The position numbers and the translations under genes are program-made. A stretch of DNA of 64,000 nucleotides from Desulfovibrio sp. TomC (GTDB taxonomy: Bacteria; Desulfobacterota; Desulfovibrionia; Desulfovibrionales; Desulfovibrionaceae). The DNA is taken from contig NZ_JSEH01000019.1 of assembly GCF_000801335.2 (NCBI RefSeq), positions 1-64,000 of the forward strand, in the 5' to 3' direction. The notes beneath the pieces were generated by a model. That model was not told where the DNA came from and did not search any database. It saw only the letters and a program-made list of their open reading frames with translations. Below, piece after piece: positions 25,529 to 35,081 of this stretch (the first letter of the stretch is position 1; each line of letters opens with the position of its first letter).

Positions 25529-28285
25529 TCAAGCCTTTTTTTCCAAGGAGGGGACGGCCCCAGGTGGACAGGCCGCGACCTGGGCGCGGTTTTCCACCAC
25601 CCGCCGCATGGAACTGAGCATTTCCGGGACATCCACGGGCTTGGACAAGTAGTCGTCCATGCCGGCGTCGAGGAATTTTTCCCGGTCGCCGGTCATGGCA
25701 TAGGCGGTCATGGCAATGATGGGAACGGTCGTGTCGTAGCGGCCGGTCTCGTCGGTGCGGATGCGCCGGGTGGCTTCGATGCCGTCCATGACCGGCATCT
25801 GGATGTCCATGAGCACGACGTCCACGGCATGGCAGGCCAGGATCTCCAGGGCCTGCTCGCCGTTGCCGGCCTCAAGCACGCTGTAGCCGACCTTCTGGAG
25901 CATCCGACTGGCGGCAACACGGTTCATGGTGTCGTCTTCGACCACCAGGGCGGTGAGTCCGGCCGGAACGGTGGGGCGACCCTGTTTGCCGGTGACCGGC
26001 TTCGGGGCGGGGCTGCGCGGGACGAGCGGCAGGGCGACGCGCATGGTGGTGCCGCTGCCCTCCCAGCTCCGAACCTCAATTTGGCCGTGCATGAGATCGA
26101 CCAGACGCTTGACGATGGCCAGTCCCAGGCCCACGCCGCCGCCCTGGCGGGTGTAGGAGCCGGAGGTCTGGACAAAAGGGACGAACACAGCATCGAGTTT
26201 GTCGGCGGGGATGCCGCAGCCGGTATCGGCCACAGTGAAGAGGTAGCTGCGCGGGGTGTCTCCCCCGGCCGGACCTTCGAAAACGGCCGGGGCGATGGTG
26301 AGCTGGACGGAGCCGGCTTCCGTGTATTTGACGGCGTTGCCAACGAGGTTGAGCAGAATCTGGCGTAGTCTGGCCTCGTCGCCGTGGACCGTCTCAGGCA
26401 GGCCGCAACCAAGCTCGATGGTCAAAGCCAACCCCTTCCTGCGGGCCATGGGGCCGAAGATGTCCAGGACTGCCTGCTTGAGATCGGCGAAGGTGAAGTC
26501 GGTTTCGTGAAGGACCAGAGTGCCGGATTCGACTTTGCTGAGGTCGAGGACATCGCTGAGGAGCCGATTGAGGCGGATCGTGGCTCCGGCGGCCATGGCG
26601 ACATATTCCTGCTGCTCGCTGTCGAGAGCGGTGGTCTCCAGGAGCTCAAGCATGCCCAGGACGCCGTTTACGGGCGTGCGGATTTCGTGGCTCATGTTGG
26701 CCAGAAATTCCGACTTGGCCCGGTTGCCGGCGTCGGCCATTTCCTTGGCCCGGCGCAGTTCCTGCTCGTGGCGGTATTGTTCGGTGATGTCGCGGTTTGA
26801 GCCGCGCCGGCCCAGATCCTCGCCGCCAAGGCCGACGATGCGGCTACAGACATGGCCGATGTTCAGGATGTCGCCCTGGCGGGTGACGATGCGAAAATGC
26901 AACTCCTCATGCACGTCTTTGTCAACGCCGACGTGGTCCAGATGTTCGTCCCAACGCTGGCGGTCCTCCGGGTGGATGACCTCGCGAAGCGCAAGGCCCT
27001 CCGGGCCGAGGAAGGCCTCGGGCGGGTAACCGCTGATGCGCTGGCAGGCCGGCGACACCCAATGGCACTGACCGTCCGCTCCCTCCCAGAACTCCCAGTT
27101 GTGCGAGTTGTCCGCCACAATACGAAAGATATGCTCGCGTTCGGCCAGCCGGATTTCGGCCTGCCGCTTGGCTGCGTCAGCAGTCTGGCGTTCGGCGGCC
27201 CGGGTGGCCAGGAGATCGGCGGCCTGGGCCAGGGCGCTGGCCACGGCCGCAGTCTCGGCCAGATCGACGCGGCTCTGGGGCACAGGCAGCCCCAGGCCCA
27301 GCGCTTCGGCCGGGCGGATCAGGGATTCGATGGAAGCGGCGATGCGCCGGGCCAGGGCCAAGGCCAGGAGGATGCCGCCAAGCGACAAAAGCAAGGTCGC
27401 CCCCCCGGTCCACCACAGCCATTGGCGCACGTCAGCCAGGAGGATGGCCTGGGGCACACTGACCACAACGCTCCAGTTCGAGGCTTGCGCCCGGGCAAAG
27501 GTGGCCAGGACCGGAATACCGTCGAGATTGCGGGTCTCGAAGGAGTCGTCCGGGAATTGGCCCTGCTCAAACCCCGGCACCAGGTCGGTGGCGGATTTGC
27601 CCACCCAGTGCCCGTTGTCGCTGGAACGGGCCACCACAGCCCCCCTGGCGTCGAGGATGACGGCGATCCACCCCCGGGACAGGCGTTCGTCAATGAGCAT
27701 CGCTTCAAAACGGGCGGCAGGGACGGTCATGCCCAGATCGTAACGCACCGCGCCGTCCTGGAGCACGGGCATATCCAGGCTGACCAGATCGCGGCCGGTG
27801 ACAGCGCCGCGAAAGACGTTGCTGATCACCGGCTTGGCGGTTTCAAAAACCTGCTGCACGGTTTTGCTGGCGGCGCGCCGGGGCAGCGGAGCGCCGTCGG
27901 GCAGGTAGGAATTAAAGACCTGCTGCCCGGTGGCGTCGGCCAGGAGGATGTCGGAGTCGGGGTAACCGGCCAGCAGGGTGTTGACCTGCCGGCGAAAGGC
28001 CGCGAAGTCGCCTGTCTGCAGGGCCGGCGAGGTGGTCAATCCCTCGGCGGCGGCCTGGACAATGGTCAGTTCGCGGTCGGCGGCCTGGGCCAGGTTTCTG
28101 GCGGTTTCAGCCATATGCCCCTGAAGCAGGCTCTTTTTGGTGCCATAGGCATAATGGACGAGGTAGCCGGCGCAGATCCACACCGGCAGCACACAGGCCA
28201 AAACGAGACCGGCCAGCCGGAATCGGATGGAACGCGGCGGCCGAAGGGCGGGTGCCGGCCGGGGGAGGGCAGACTCGGTGGCCAT
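25529..28285 (-). CDS. Hybrid sensor histidine kinase (dCache-HAMP-PAS-HisKA-HATPase-REC)
   Basis: A 918-residue inner-membrane kinase. Two transmembrane helices (about 25-45 and 292-315) frame a periplasmic double-Cache-like domain. A HAMP-like linker and a PAS domain ([17 protein letters not shown]) follow. The phosphoacceptor block [19 protein letters not shown], the ATPase blocks [21 protein letters not shown] and [16 protein letters not shown], and a C-terminal receiver ([14 protein letters not shown], then [15 protein letters not shown] with the phosphoacceptor Asp) complete it. It carries its own receiver and no output domain, so a separate HPt or downstream regulator is expected. None is adjacent. 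Confidence 0.93.
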   Translation of the reverse strand: MATESALPRPAPALRPPRSIRFRLAGLVLACVLPVWICAGYLVHYAYGTKKSLLQGHMAETARNLAQAADRELTIVQAAAEGLTTSPALQTGDFAAFRRQVNTLLAGYPDSDILLADATGQQVFNSYLPDGAPLPRRAASKTVQQVFETAKPVISNVFRGAVTGRDLVSLDMPVLQDGAVRYDLGMTVPAARFEAMLIDERLSRGWIAVILDARGAVVARSSDNGHWVGKSATDLVPGFEQGQFPDDSFETRNLDGIPVLATFARAQASNWSVVVSVPQAILLADVRQWLWWTGGATLLLSLGGILLALALARRIAASIESLIRPAEALGLGLPVPQSRVDLAETAAVASALAQAADLLATRAAERQTADAAKRQAEIRLAEREHIFRIVADNSHNWEFWEGADGQCHWVSPACQRISGYPPEAFLGPEGLALREVIHPEDRQRWDEHLDHVGVDKDVHEELHFRIVTRQGDILNIGHVCSRIVGLGGEDLGRRGSNRDITEQYRHEQELRRAKEMADAGNRAKSEFLANMSHEIRTPVNGVLGMLELLETTALDSEQQEYVAMAAGATIRLNRLLSDVLDLSKVESGTLVLHETDFTFADLKQAVLDIFGPMARRKGLALTIELGCGLPETVHGDEARLRQILLNLVGNAVKYTEAGSVQLTIAPAVFEGPAGGDTPRSYLFTVADTGCGIPADKLDAVFVPFVQTSGSYTRQGGGVGLGLAIVKRLVDLMHGQIEVRSWEGSGTTMRVALPLVPRSPAPKPVTGKQGRPTVPAGLTALVVEDDTMNRVAASRMLQKVGYSVLEAGNGEQALEILACHAVDVVLMDIQMPVMDGIEATRRIRTDETGRYDTTVPIIAMTAYAMTGDREKFLDAGMDDYLSKPVDVPEMLSSMRRVVENRAQVAACPPGAVPSLEKKA

Positions 28286-28949
28286 GGCTGGGGCCTTTGA
28301 TCAACGGCCGGGCGCAGCGGCGTCCGGCTGGACAAAAAGGGTACAAGACAACGCTTGATAAAAACACAGTGGCCTGCCGGCTGTCCACGGGAGAGTGGAT
28401 ACAGCCGGAAAAAGAGTTTGGCCGAGGCCGGCTGCAAGCGCCGTGTGCCAATTTGCAACATGCATGCATTTTTGCAACACGGGAAAATCAACCCCAGACG
28501 GCTATTTCTGACTTACAAACTCTGGAAACGGCTATTTTGATGCAAATATGCAACGAAATCGGCGCCTGGAGGCCTTCCCGCCCGGCGCGCAATGCCGCCA
28601 TCCCTCCCGAAATCAACTTTTATTCACTTCATTTCAAATAGTTAGAAAATTACCCTGGAGATTGTTCAAAAAGTAGCATGCATCTTGCTGCGGCGTTTTG
28701 CCTCGTTTTTTCGGCCCCCGCCCCAACGTCCGGCTCCCCGGATCGGCAGGCCACGCCGCAAAAAACTTGGCCCCTTCGGCCGCCGCCGCCCTCGCCACCC
28801 CCCCCCGGCTGACGGCCGGCGCGGCCGGCCCTGGCGGGATCGCCGCGCCTCTCGGGTTTGGCGCGGTCCCCCCTGGTCGCCTGGGTGTTGTGACCAAAAC
28901 CCGAACGCGAACTCCGAAGAACGCTTCCTGCCCCAAAAGGAGACCAGCC
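28286..28949. other. Divergent intergenic region with hydrogenase leader
   Basis: These 664 bases separate the hybrid kinase from the hydrogenase operon. The part from about 28440 to 28640 is AT-rich compared with its surroundings and is the likely control region. The following 250 bases are very GC-rich and would form a long leader before the ATG at 28950. An open frame running from 28698 into the first hydrogenase gene is Pro/Ala-rich with no homology, so I treat it as non-coding. No RNA family was recognised. Confidence 0.5.
28452..28479. promoter_or_regulatory. Direct repeat TTTGCAACA, operator candidate
   Basis: TTTGCAACA occurs at 28452-28460 and again at 28471-28479, 19 bases apart (close to two helical turns), with TGCATGCA between. 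A weaker relative, TATGCAACG, lies near 28548. Placement in the AT-rich control region upstream of the hydrogenase operon suggests a regulator site. The regulator is unknown. Confidence 0.4.
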
Positions 28950-29456
28950 ATGGAGCCCAGCCAGGCCGCCGCGTTGGCGGAAACCGCCAAGTTCGAGAAG
29001 CTGTGCGGAATTCTCGACCACTACGACCGCCACCCCGCCCGACTCGTCCCCATCCTGCAGGCACTGCAGGAAGAATACCGCTACCTGCCCCAGGAAGTCC
29101 TGTCCTACGTCGCCACCTCGCTGCGCATCCCCGAAGCCAATGTCTTTGGCGTGGCCACGTTTTACGCCCACTTCGCCCTGGAGCCCAAGGGCAAGTACGT
29201 CGTGCGCCTGTGCGACGGCACCGCCTGCCACGTCAAACAGTCCATCCCCATCCTCGAAGCCCTGCGCGAGCGCCTTGACGTGACCGAGGCCAAAGCCACC
29301 ACCCCGGACATGCTCTTTACCGTGGAAACGGTCGCCTGCCTCGGGGCCTGCGGCCTGGCCCCGGTCCTGGTCATCAACGAAGACGTCTACGGCCAGATGA
29401 CCCCGCAGCGCGCCGTGGCCCTCATCGACGAAATTCGCGCCAAGGAGCTGCAATAA
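28950..29456 (+). CDS. hndA: NAD(P)-linked [FeFe] hydrogenase, NuoE-like [2Fe-2S] subunit (HydC/HndA)
   Basis: A 168-residue thioredoxin-fold [2Fe-2S] protein of the NuoE family, called HydC in Thermotoga-type and HndA in Desulfovibrio-type hydrogenases. The N-terminal helical part contains RLVPILQALQEEYRYLP. The cluster ligands are in CDGTACHV (two cysteines) and CLGACGLAP (two cysteines). It relays electrons inside a soluble cytosolic complex. The ATG at 28950 has AAAAGGAG ahead of it. Its TAA stop shares one base with the next start (TAATG). Confidence 0.93.
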   Translation: MEPSQAAALAETAKFEKLCGILDHYDRHPARLVPILQALQEEYRYLPQEVLSYVATSLRIPEANVFGVATFYAHFALEPKGKYVVRLCDGTACHVKQSIPILEALRERLDVTEAKATTPDMLFTVETVACLGACGLAPVLVINEDVYGQMTPQRAVALIDEIRAKELQ

Positions 29457-31348
29457 TGGAAGGCCCCATACTCGAAACCCAGACGGCGGGCGTGCCCGCA
29501 ACCGCGGCCAGCGGTGGTCGCCGCGTCATTGTCTGCGCCGGCACCGGCTGCGTGGCCAACGGCTCCAAAAAGGTCCTGGCCGCCCTGGAAGTCCAGATGG
29601 CCGCCGCCGGCCTGGATGTGGTGCTTGAATTTCGGCCCGAGGGCCACGGCGACGGCGTGCGCGTCTCCCACTCCGGCTGCCAGGGCTTTTGCCAGATGGG
29701 ACCGCTGGTCACCATCCTGCCCGAGAACATCCTCTATACCAAAGTCACGGCCGACGACGTCCCGGACATCGTCGAAAAGACCCTGGTCCAAGGCCAGCCG
29801 GTCGAGCGCCTGCTCTACATTGAGCCGCGCACCCGGGAAAAATGCCTGGGCCCCGACCAGATCCCGTTTTACCAGCGCCAGACCCGTTCGGTCCTCAAAG
29901 AATGCGGCTTCATCGACCCCGACGACATCCGGGAATACGTGGCCCATGGCGGCTATGCGGCTGCCGGCAAAGCTTTTTCCGAGATGGACGGCCAGGGCGT
30001 GTGCGACGTCATCAGCCAGTCGGGCCTTCGCGGCCGGGGCGGCGGCGGCTTTCCCACCGGCCGCAAATGGGAAGCCGCCCGGGTCCAGACCAGCCCGAAA
30101 AAATACGTCATCTGCAACGGCGACGAGGGCGATCCCGGCGCGTTCATGGACAGAAGCCTCATGGAAGGCAATCCCCACTGCGTCATCGAAGGCATGATGA
30201 TCGCCGCCCGGGGCATCGGGGCCGACGAAGGCTACATCTACGTGCGGGCCGAATATCCCCTGGCGGTCAAGCGCATGCGCAAGGCCGTGGCCGACGCCGA
30301 AGCCGCCGGCTACCTCGGCGACAATCTGTTCGGTTCGGGCCAGTCCTTTCGCCTGGAAGTCATGGAAGGGGCCGGCGCGTTTGTCTGCGGCGAGGAAACC
30401 GCCCTTATCGCCTCCATCGAAGGCCTGCGCGGCATGCCCGCCCCCAAGCCCCCCTTCCCGGCCCAGCAGGGCCTGTGGCGCAAACCCACCATAATAAACA
30501 ACGTCGAGACCCTGGCCCAGATTCCCCGCATCATAAGCGAGGGCGCCGCCAGCTACCGGTCGCTCGGCACCGAGACCTCGCCCGGCACCAAGACCTTTGC
30601 CTTAACCGGCCATGTGTCCAACACCGGCCTTATTGAAGTGCCCTTTGGCGCGACGCTTCGCGAAGTGGTCCTCAACATCGGCGGCGGCGTCACCGACGAC
30701 CGGGGCTTTATTGACGAAAAGGGCTTCAAGGCCGTGCAGATCGGCGGCCCGTCCGGCGGCTGCCTGACCCCGGACCTGCTCGACCTGCCGCTCGATTTCG
30801 ACTCCCTGCGCTCGGTCGGGGCCATGGTCGGTTCGGGCGGTCTGGTGGTCATGAACCAGAAGACCTGCATGGTGAGCGTGGCCCGGTTCTTCATGGAATT
30901 CACCCAGCGCGAGAGCTGCGGCAAATGCGTGCTGTGCCGCGAGGGCACCAAGCAGCTTTTGGCCCTCCTTGACGACGTCATCGAAGGGCGCGGCACGGCC
31001 GAGACGCTCTCCTTGCTCGAAACCCTGGGCCATGCCGTCCAGGTCGGCTCCTTGTGCGGCCTGGGCAAGACCGCGCCCAACCCGGTGCTCTCGACGCTCA
31101 AGCATTTCCGCAAAGACTACGAAGAACACGTCTTTGACAAACGCTGTAGCGCCGGTCGCTGCAAGGCCCTGGCCATGCCGACCATCAATGCTGCGCGCTG
31201 CAAGGGCTGCCGCCTGTGCGTCAAGGCCTGCCCGGCCGGAGCCATCAGCGGCGAGAAAAAACAGCCCCATGTCATCGACGAAGCCGTGTGCATCAAATGC
31301 GGCGCATGCGCCACGGCCTGCAAGTTCGGCGCGGTGGAGGGAATCTAG
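29456..31348 (+). CDS. hndC: NAD(P)-linked [FeFe] hydrogenase, NuoF-like flavin subunit (HydB/HndC)
   Basis: A 630-residue flavoprotein that exchanges electrons with NAD(P)H. From the N-terminus it has a thioredoxin-like [2Fe-2S] domain (CAGTGC and CQGFCQMGP, residues about 20-110), the NuoF core with the FMN/NAD motifs GLRGRGGGGFPTGRKWE and CNGDEGDPGAFMDRS, and the [4Fe-4S] motif ESCGKCVLCREGTKQL. Two C-terminal ferredoxin motifs follow, CKGCRLCVKACP and CIKCGACATACK. The extra N-terminal domain corresponds to the separate HndB of D. fructosivorans, so here four functions are packed in three genes, as in electron-bifurcating HydABC. Bifurcation is inferred. Confidence 0.93.
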   Translation: MEGPILETQTAGVPATAASGGRRVIVCAGTGCVANGSKKVLAALEVQMAAAGLDVVLEFRPEGHGDGVRVSHSGCQGFCQMGPLVTILPENILYTKVTADDVPDIVEKTLVQGQPVERLLYIEPRTREKCLGPDQIPFYQRQTRSVLKECGFIDPDDIREYVAHGGYAAAGKAFSEMDGQGVCDVISQSGLRGRGGGGFPTGRKWEAARVQTSPKKYVICNGDEGDPGAFMDRSLMEGNPHCVIEGMMIAARGIGADEGYIYVRAEYPLAVKRMRKAVADAEAAGYLGDNLFGSGQSFRLEVMEGAGAFVCGEETALIASIEGLRGMPAPKPPFPAQQGLWRKPTIINNVETLAQIPRIISEGAASYRSLGTETSPGTKTFALTGHVSNTGLIEVPFGATLREVVLNIGGGVTDDRGFIDEKGFKAVQIGGPSGGCLTPDLLDLPLDFDSLRSVGAMVGSGGLVVMNQKTCMVSVARFFMEFTQRESCGKCVLCREGTKQLLALLDDVIEGRGTAETLSLLETLGHAVQVGSLCGLGKTAPNPVLSTLKHFRKDYEEHVFDKRCSAGRCKALAMPTINAARCKGCRLCVKACPAGAISGEKKQPHVIDEAVCIKCGACATACKFGAVEGI

Positions 31349-31350
31349 CC

Positions 31351-33414
31351 ATGACCACGACCCAGCAATTCGTCACCATCGAAGGCCGCCAAGTCGCCAT
31401 CGAGGGCGAGCGCAACCTGCTTGAAATCATCCGCAAGGCCGGCATCGACCTGCCGACCTTCTGCTACCACTCCGAACTGTCGGTCTACGGGGCCTGCCGC
31501 CTGTGTCTGGTCGAAGTGGCCGGACGCGGCGTCCAGGGAGCCTGCTCCACCCCGCCCGAACCGGGACTGGTCATCAAGGTCAATACCCCGCAACTGCGCG
31601 AGATCCGAAAAATCGCCGTGGAACTGCTCTTGGCCAACCATGACCAGAGCTGCCCCAGCTGCTTTAAAAACAGCGACTGCAAGCTCATGGACATTGCCCG
31701 GCGCGTGGGCGTGACCTCGGTGCGCTTCAAGCCCGTCCAGACCCCGGCGCCGCTCGACACCTCCTCGCCGTCCTTGGTGCGCGACCCCAACAAATGCGTC
31801 CTTTGCGGCGACTGCGTGCGCATGTGCTCGGAAATCCAGGGTATCGGCGCGATCGGCTTTGCCTTCCGCGGCCACCAGACCGCCGTGTTGCCGGCCTTTG
31901 GCAAGAATCTGGCCGACGGCGAGTGCGTGGGCTGCGGCCAGTGCGCCAACGTCTGCCCGACCGGAGCCCTGGTGCCGCGTTCGGAGATCGAAGAGGTCAT
32001 GGCCGCCCTGGCCGACCCGGCCAAGACGGTGGTGGCCCAGGTGGCCCCGGCCGTGCGCGTCGGGCTTGGCGAGTGCTTTGCCACCCCGGCCGGCGACCCG
32101 GTCATGGGCCGCATGGTGGCGGCGCTCAAGCGCCTGGGCTTTGAGTCCGTCTACGACACCACCTTTGCCGCCGACCTGACGGTCATCGAAGAGGGCCAGG
32201 AATTCCTGACCCGGGCCGCAGCCGGCGAAAAGCTGCCCCAGTTCACCTCCTGCTGCCCCGGCTGGGTCCAGTTTGCCGAGCAGTCCTTCCCCAACCTGCT
32301 GCCCAACCTGTCCTCCTGCCGCTCGCCCCAGCAGATGTTCGGTTCCCTGGTCAAGGAGATGCTGCCGGCCAAGCTGGGCATCGCCCGCAAGGATCTGGTC
32401 ATCGTCTCCATCATGCCGTGCACGGCCAAAAAGTTCGAAGCCCGCCGGCCGGAATTTGCCAAAGACGGCTCTCCGGACGTGGACTTTGTCCTGACCACCC
32501 AGGAGCTGGCCCGCATGATCGACGGCTCCGGGCTGCGCTTTAACGATCTGCCGCCCGAGTCCCTGGACATGCCCTTTGGCTTTGGCACCGGGGCCGGCGT
32601 CATCTTCGGCGCGTCCGGCGGCGTGACCGAGGCCGTTTTGCGCTTTGCCGCCGAAAAGATCACCGGCAAGACCCTGGCCTCGGTTGATTTCCACGAAGTG
32701 CGCGGCGAATCCGGCCTGCGCGAGGCCGTGCTCGAAGTCGGCGGCAAGACCCTGCGTCTGGCCGTGGTGCATGGGCTGGCCAATGCCCGGGCCGTGGCCG
32801 AGCAGGTCGTGGCCGGCACGTGTGACTATGACCTGATCGAGGTCATGGCCTGCCCCGGCGGCTGCATCGGCGGCGCGGGCCAGCCCGTGCCCAAGGATCT
32901 GGCCGACCGCAAGCGCCGCACCAGGGAACTCTACCAGTGCGACAAGACCTTCCCGCTGCACAAGGCCCAGGACAACATGTTCGTGACCGAGTGTTACGAC
33001 AAGTTCCTGGGGGATGTCGGCGGCCACAAGGCCCACGATCTGCTCCATACCCACTACCAGAGCCGTCGGCGCGTGAGCGACGAAACGTTGGTGCTCCTGA
33101 GCGGCGACCCGGCCCAGACCAAGGTGCGCGTGCGGGTGTGCCTGGGCACGAGCTGCCACCTGCGCGGGGCCCAGGACATCCTGACCGGGATGCTTACGCA
33201 CATCGTGGAGCAGGGGCTGGCCCATGCCGTGGACGTGCGCGCCTCGTTTTGTTTTGAGCAGTGTGCCAATGGTCCCACCGTCGAAATGGACGGCGAGATC
33301 ATGAACCACTGCACCCTGGAAGGGGTGCTGGCGGCTCTTGACCGCAACCTCAAAAACCCGCTGTCCCAGCCGGTGAAAGCGGCCCCGTCCTGCGGCTGCA
33401 GCTGCGGCAAATAG
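31351..33414 (+). CDS. hndD: NAD(P)-linked [FeFe] hydrogenase, catalytic H-cluster subunit (HydA/HndD)
   Basis: The 687-residue catalytic subunit. N-terminal ligands include a NuoG-like [2Fe-2S] set (CYHSELSVYGACRLC), the His/Cys [4Fe-4S] site HDQSCPSCFKNSDC, and two ferredoxin motifs (CVLCGDCVRMC, CVGCGQCANVC). H-cluster motifs are TSCCPGW (Cys302), MPCTAKKFE (Cys357) and ACPGGCIGG (Cys501, Cys505). A C-terminal thioredoxin-like [2Fe-2S] domain (CLGTSCH, CFEQCANGP) and a CGCSCGK tail follow. No twin-arginine signal is present, so the enzyme is cytosolic. It begins 3 bases after the HndC stop. No HydEFG maturases lie in the window. Confidence 0.95.
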   Translation: MTTTQQFVTIEGRQVAIEGERNLLEIIRKAGIDLPTFCYHSELSVYGACRLCLVEVAGRGVQGACSTPPEPGLVIKVNTPQLREIRKIAVELLLANHDQSCPSCFKNSDCKLMDIARRVGVTSVRFKPVQTPAPLDTSSPSLVRDPNKCVLCGDCVRMCSEIQGIGAIGFAFRGHQTAVLPAFGKNLADGECVGCGQCANVCPTGALVPRSEIEEVMAALADPAKTVVAQVAPAVRVGLGECFATPAGDPVMGRMVAALKRLGFESVYDTTFAADLTVIEEGQEFLTRAAAGEKLPQFTSCCPGWVQFAEQSFPNLLPNLSSCRSPQQMFGSLVKEMLPAKLGIARKDLVIVSIMPCTAKKFEARRPEFAKDGSPDVDFVLTTQELARMIDGSGLRFNDLPPESLDMPFGFGTGAGVIFGASGGVTEAVLRFAAEKITGKTLASVDFHEVRGESGLREAVLEVGGKTLRLAVVHGLANARAVAEQVVAGTCDYDLIEVMACPGGCIGGAGQPVPKDLADRKRRTRELYQCDKTFPLHKAQDNMFVTECYDKFLGDVGGHKAHDLLHTHYQSRRRVSDETLVLLSGDPAQTKVRVRVCLGTSCHLRGAQDILTGMLTHIVEQGLAHAVDVRASFCFEQCANGPTVEMDGEIMNHCTLEGVLAALDRNLKNPLSQPVKAAPSCGCSCGK

Positions 33415-33437
33415 GCCGGACAGCTCCGCAAAATGGC

Positions 33438-33470
33438 AAAGGGCCGACCCGCGAGGGTCGGCCCTTTTTG
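33438..33470 (+). terminator. Intrinsic terminator of the hydrogenase operon
   Basis: AAAGGGCCGACCC (33438-33450), loop GCGA, then the complement GGGTCGGCCCTTT, continuing TTG. A 13-bp stem followed by a T-run, 24 bases after the stop codon of the catalytic subunit. Confidence 0.95.
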
Positions 33471-33521
33471 CGTGGGTCACTGGGCTAACTCAACCTGTAG
33501 TAACCATCGGGATTCGAGCAG

Positions 33522-33565
33522 TTTGCCTACGACGATATCGTATAATTGTTAACAATATTTGCCTA
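33522..33565 (+). promoter_or_regulatory. Candidate promoter and repeat upstream of the AT-rich gene
   Basis: TATAAT at 33541-33546 is a perfect minus-10 hexamer and is followed by the palindrome ATTGTTAACAAT. The octamer TTTGCCTA flanks it on both sides (33522-33529 and 33558-33565). No good minus-35 was found at 17 bases, so activation by a bound protein is possible. Confidence 0.35.
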
Positions 33566-33624
33566 TTGCAAAATCATACGTTTTATATATATACTTATCA
33601 TCCCATCTCGACAGGAGTTCTGCC

Positions 33625-35010
33625 ATGCCAAACGGCGTTTTTGAAGGCATTCCCAACCGCGCACAAGAAATCATAGCAAACATTGCCAATGAACTACGGA
33701 AGTCTTTTAATTTCGAAGGTTATTTCGCAGCCAATACGCAGAGAGAGGTTATAGTACCTTCACATGACCCTGATAAACTGTCTTCACTTCAGCCCTCTGG
33801 AAACGCCGAGGAGTCAAAACAACAAGATGTTATAGCTGAAAAGAAAGACGGCCCGCGTGGCAGCACAGGGGAAAACACTAAAGAATCTCCGTGCAAACCA
33901 CTATTCATCTGCCTATTAATTTATTCAGCAATTATCGCACTGCGAAGAATATTTACTGGAGACGCTTGGAGTGATTCCCTCGGGTTTGAATTTTCTCTCT
34001 TTTTTCTTATCTCTATTTGCGGGTATATCACCATAAAATATGGAAAAAATATATACTTCTTTGTATCTGGAGACTCCGAGACATTTAACAAGACTGACAA
34101 ATTTCACGACGAAATTACCGAAAAAGTATACAGACGACTTCTGCTTAGAAATGCTGTTCTCAACGAAGCAGAATCCCTTGCCTTAACATACAACGCCCAT
34201 AATCAGTCAAACTCTGATTATAATGCCTATCTTCAACAACAAGGCTGCACACAACAGCATATGGCAGCGAAAACGCCAAAAGATCCGCTTCAAACCAGCG
34301 ACACAAATCCGCCCCACCCTCCCCACGAAGACAAACCAACCGATCAAAGCGGCAATTCACCCATCGAGCATCCAGGCGATGCTCCGTTCAAAACAACATG
34401 TTCTAAGGAGATTAAGGCAGCAGAGCAGCAGCTCAACCCATCAACAAGAGCCTACAACCTTGCGACAACTGATTTATTTGTAGAAAAAGCACTTGCATAC
34501 CTTAATAGGAAAGCAAAAACACACAACAGGCAGGGATTTTTACTCTATACACTGGGTCTTATCGCCGTCACTACTGCAACATATATTGCATATACGAATG
34601 CATACGGGCCATTGTCAAAATTACCGATTCCGTCAAATCAAACATTTACAGGTGAATACATTGTCATATCTTTTGTCAAAAATTTTACTTTTTATGGTTT
34701 AATTATAACTATCGCTGTGTACGCTTGCAGACTTGGAAAATCACTACTAGATCAAGCGGAACGAATGAAGGACAGAAGACATGCCTTGCGTCAAGGCCGC
34801 CTATTTGTCCATCTCAACGGCGGAAAACTTTCAATTGACGAATTAGACAAAGCATTTAACTGGAATACATCTCAGGAAAATGCTTTCTTTCATTTAAATC
34901 CTGAGGCACAGGCCCCATGGGGTAACATGTTCAAGGAAATGATGATCACTATACGCGAGACAGCAAAATCCAGCATGGAACTCACGAAAGCACTAAAGAA
35001 AACCGACTAA
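33625..35010 (+). CDS. Uncharacterised AT-rich membrane protein
   Basis: A 461-residue protein of no family I recognise, in DNA far richer in A/T than its neighbours, which suggests recent transfer. Four transmembrane segments are visible at about 93-108, 121-138, 304-325 and 345-368. They form two hairpins separated by a 165-residue hydrophilic loop with a Pro/His/Asp-rich middle. The N-terminal 90 residues are soluble and polar. The C-terminal 90 residues are helical and charged (LLDQAERMKDRRHALRQGR). AGGAG lies ahead of the ATG at 33625. The gene stands alone between two terminators, with its own promoter candidate. Confidence 0.7.
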   Translation: MPNGVFEGIPNRAQEIIANIANELRKSFNFEGYFAANTQREVIVPSHDPDKLSSLQPSGNAEESKQQDVIAEKKDGPRGSTGENTKESPCKPLFICLLIYSAIIALRRIFTGDAWSDSLGFEFSLFFLISICGYITIKYGKNIYFFVSGDSETFNKTDKFHDEITEKVYRRLLLRNAVLNEAESLALTYNAHNQSNSDYNAYLQQQGCTQQHMAAKTPKDPLQTSDTNPPHPPHEDKPTDQSGNSPIEHPGDAPFKTTCSKEIKAAEQQLNPSTRAYNLATTDLFVEKALAYLNRKAKTHNRQGFLLYTLGLIAVTTATYIAYTNAYGPLSKLPIPSNQTFTGEYIVISFVKNFTFYGLIITIAVYACRLGKSLLDQAERMKDRRHALRQGRLFVHLNGGKLSIDELDKAFNWNTSQENAFFHLNPEAQAPWGNMFKEMMITIRETAKSSMELTKALKKTD

Positions 35011-35027
35011 CCCTCCCCTCAACAACA

Positions 35028-35059
35028 AAACGGGCCGATCCATCCAGACCGGCCCGTTT
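35028..35059. terminator. Intrinsic terminator between convergent genes
   Basis: AAACGGGCCG (35028-35037) pairs with CGGCCCGTTT (35050-35059) around a 12-base loop. A-rich DNA on the left and TTTCCTTT on the right let it act in both directions, ending the AT-rich gene (plus) and the nucleotidyltransferase gene (minus). Confidence 0.85.
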
Positions 35060-35081
35060 CCTTTGATCCAATCCCCGCCCG

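Noticed and set aside
28640-28700. Insertion-sequence end upstream of the hydrogenase
   Set aside because: The stretch around GTTCAAAAAGTAGCATGCAT looked like a transposon boundary, but there is no matching inverted end or transposase fragment.
28698-28949. N-terminal extension of the first hydrogenase subunit
   Set aside because: The added residues are Pro/Ala-rich with no homology, whereas the ATG at 28950 has a strong ribosome-binding site and the expected family N-terminus.
31345-33480. Open frame of about 700 codons antisense to the hydrogenase catalytic gene
   Set aside because: The plus-strand gene has full H-cluster and ferredoxin motifs, and the antisense product shows none.
33546-33558. 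TTGTTAACAA as a Rex site
   Set aside because: It lacks the second half-site spacing of the Rex consensus and lies upstream of the AT-rich gene, not the hydrogenase.
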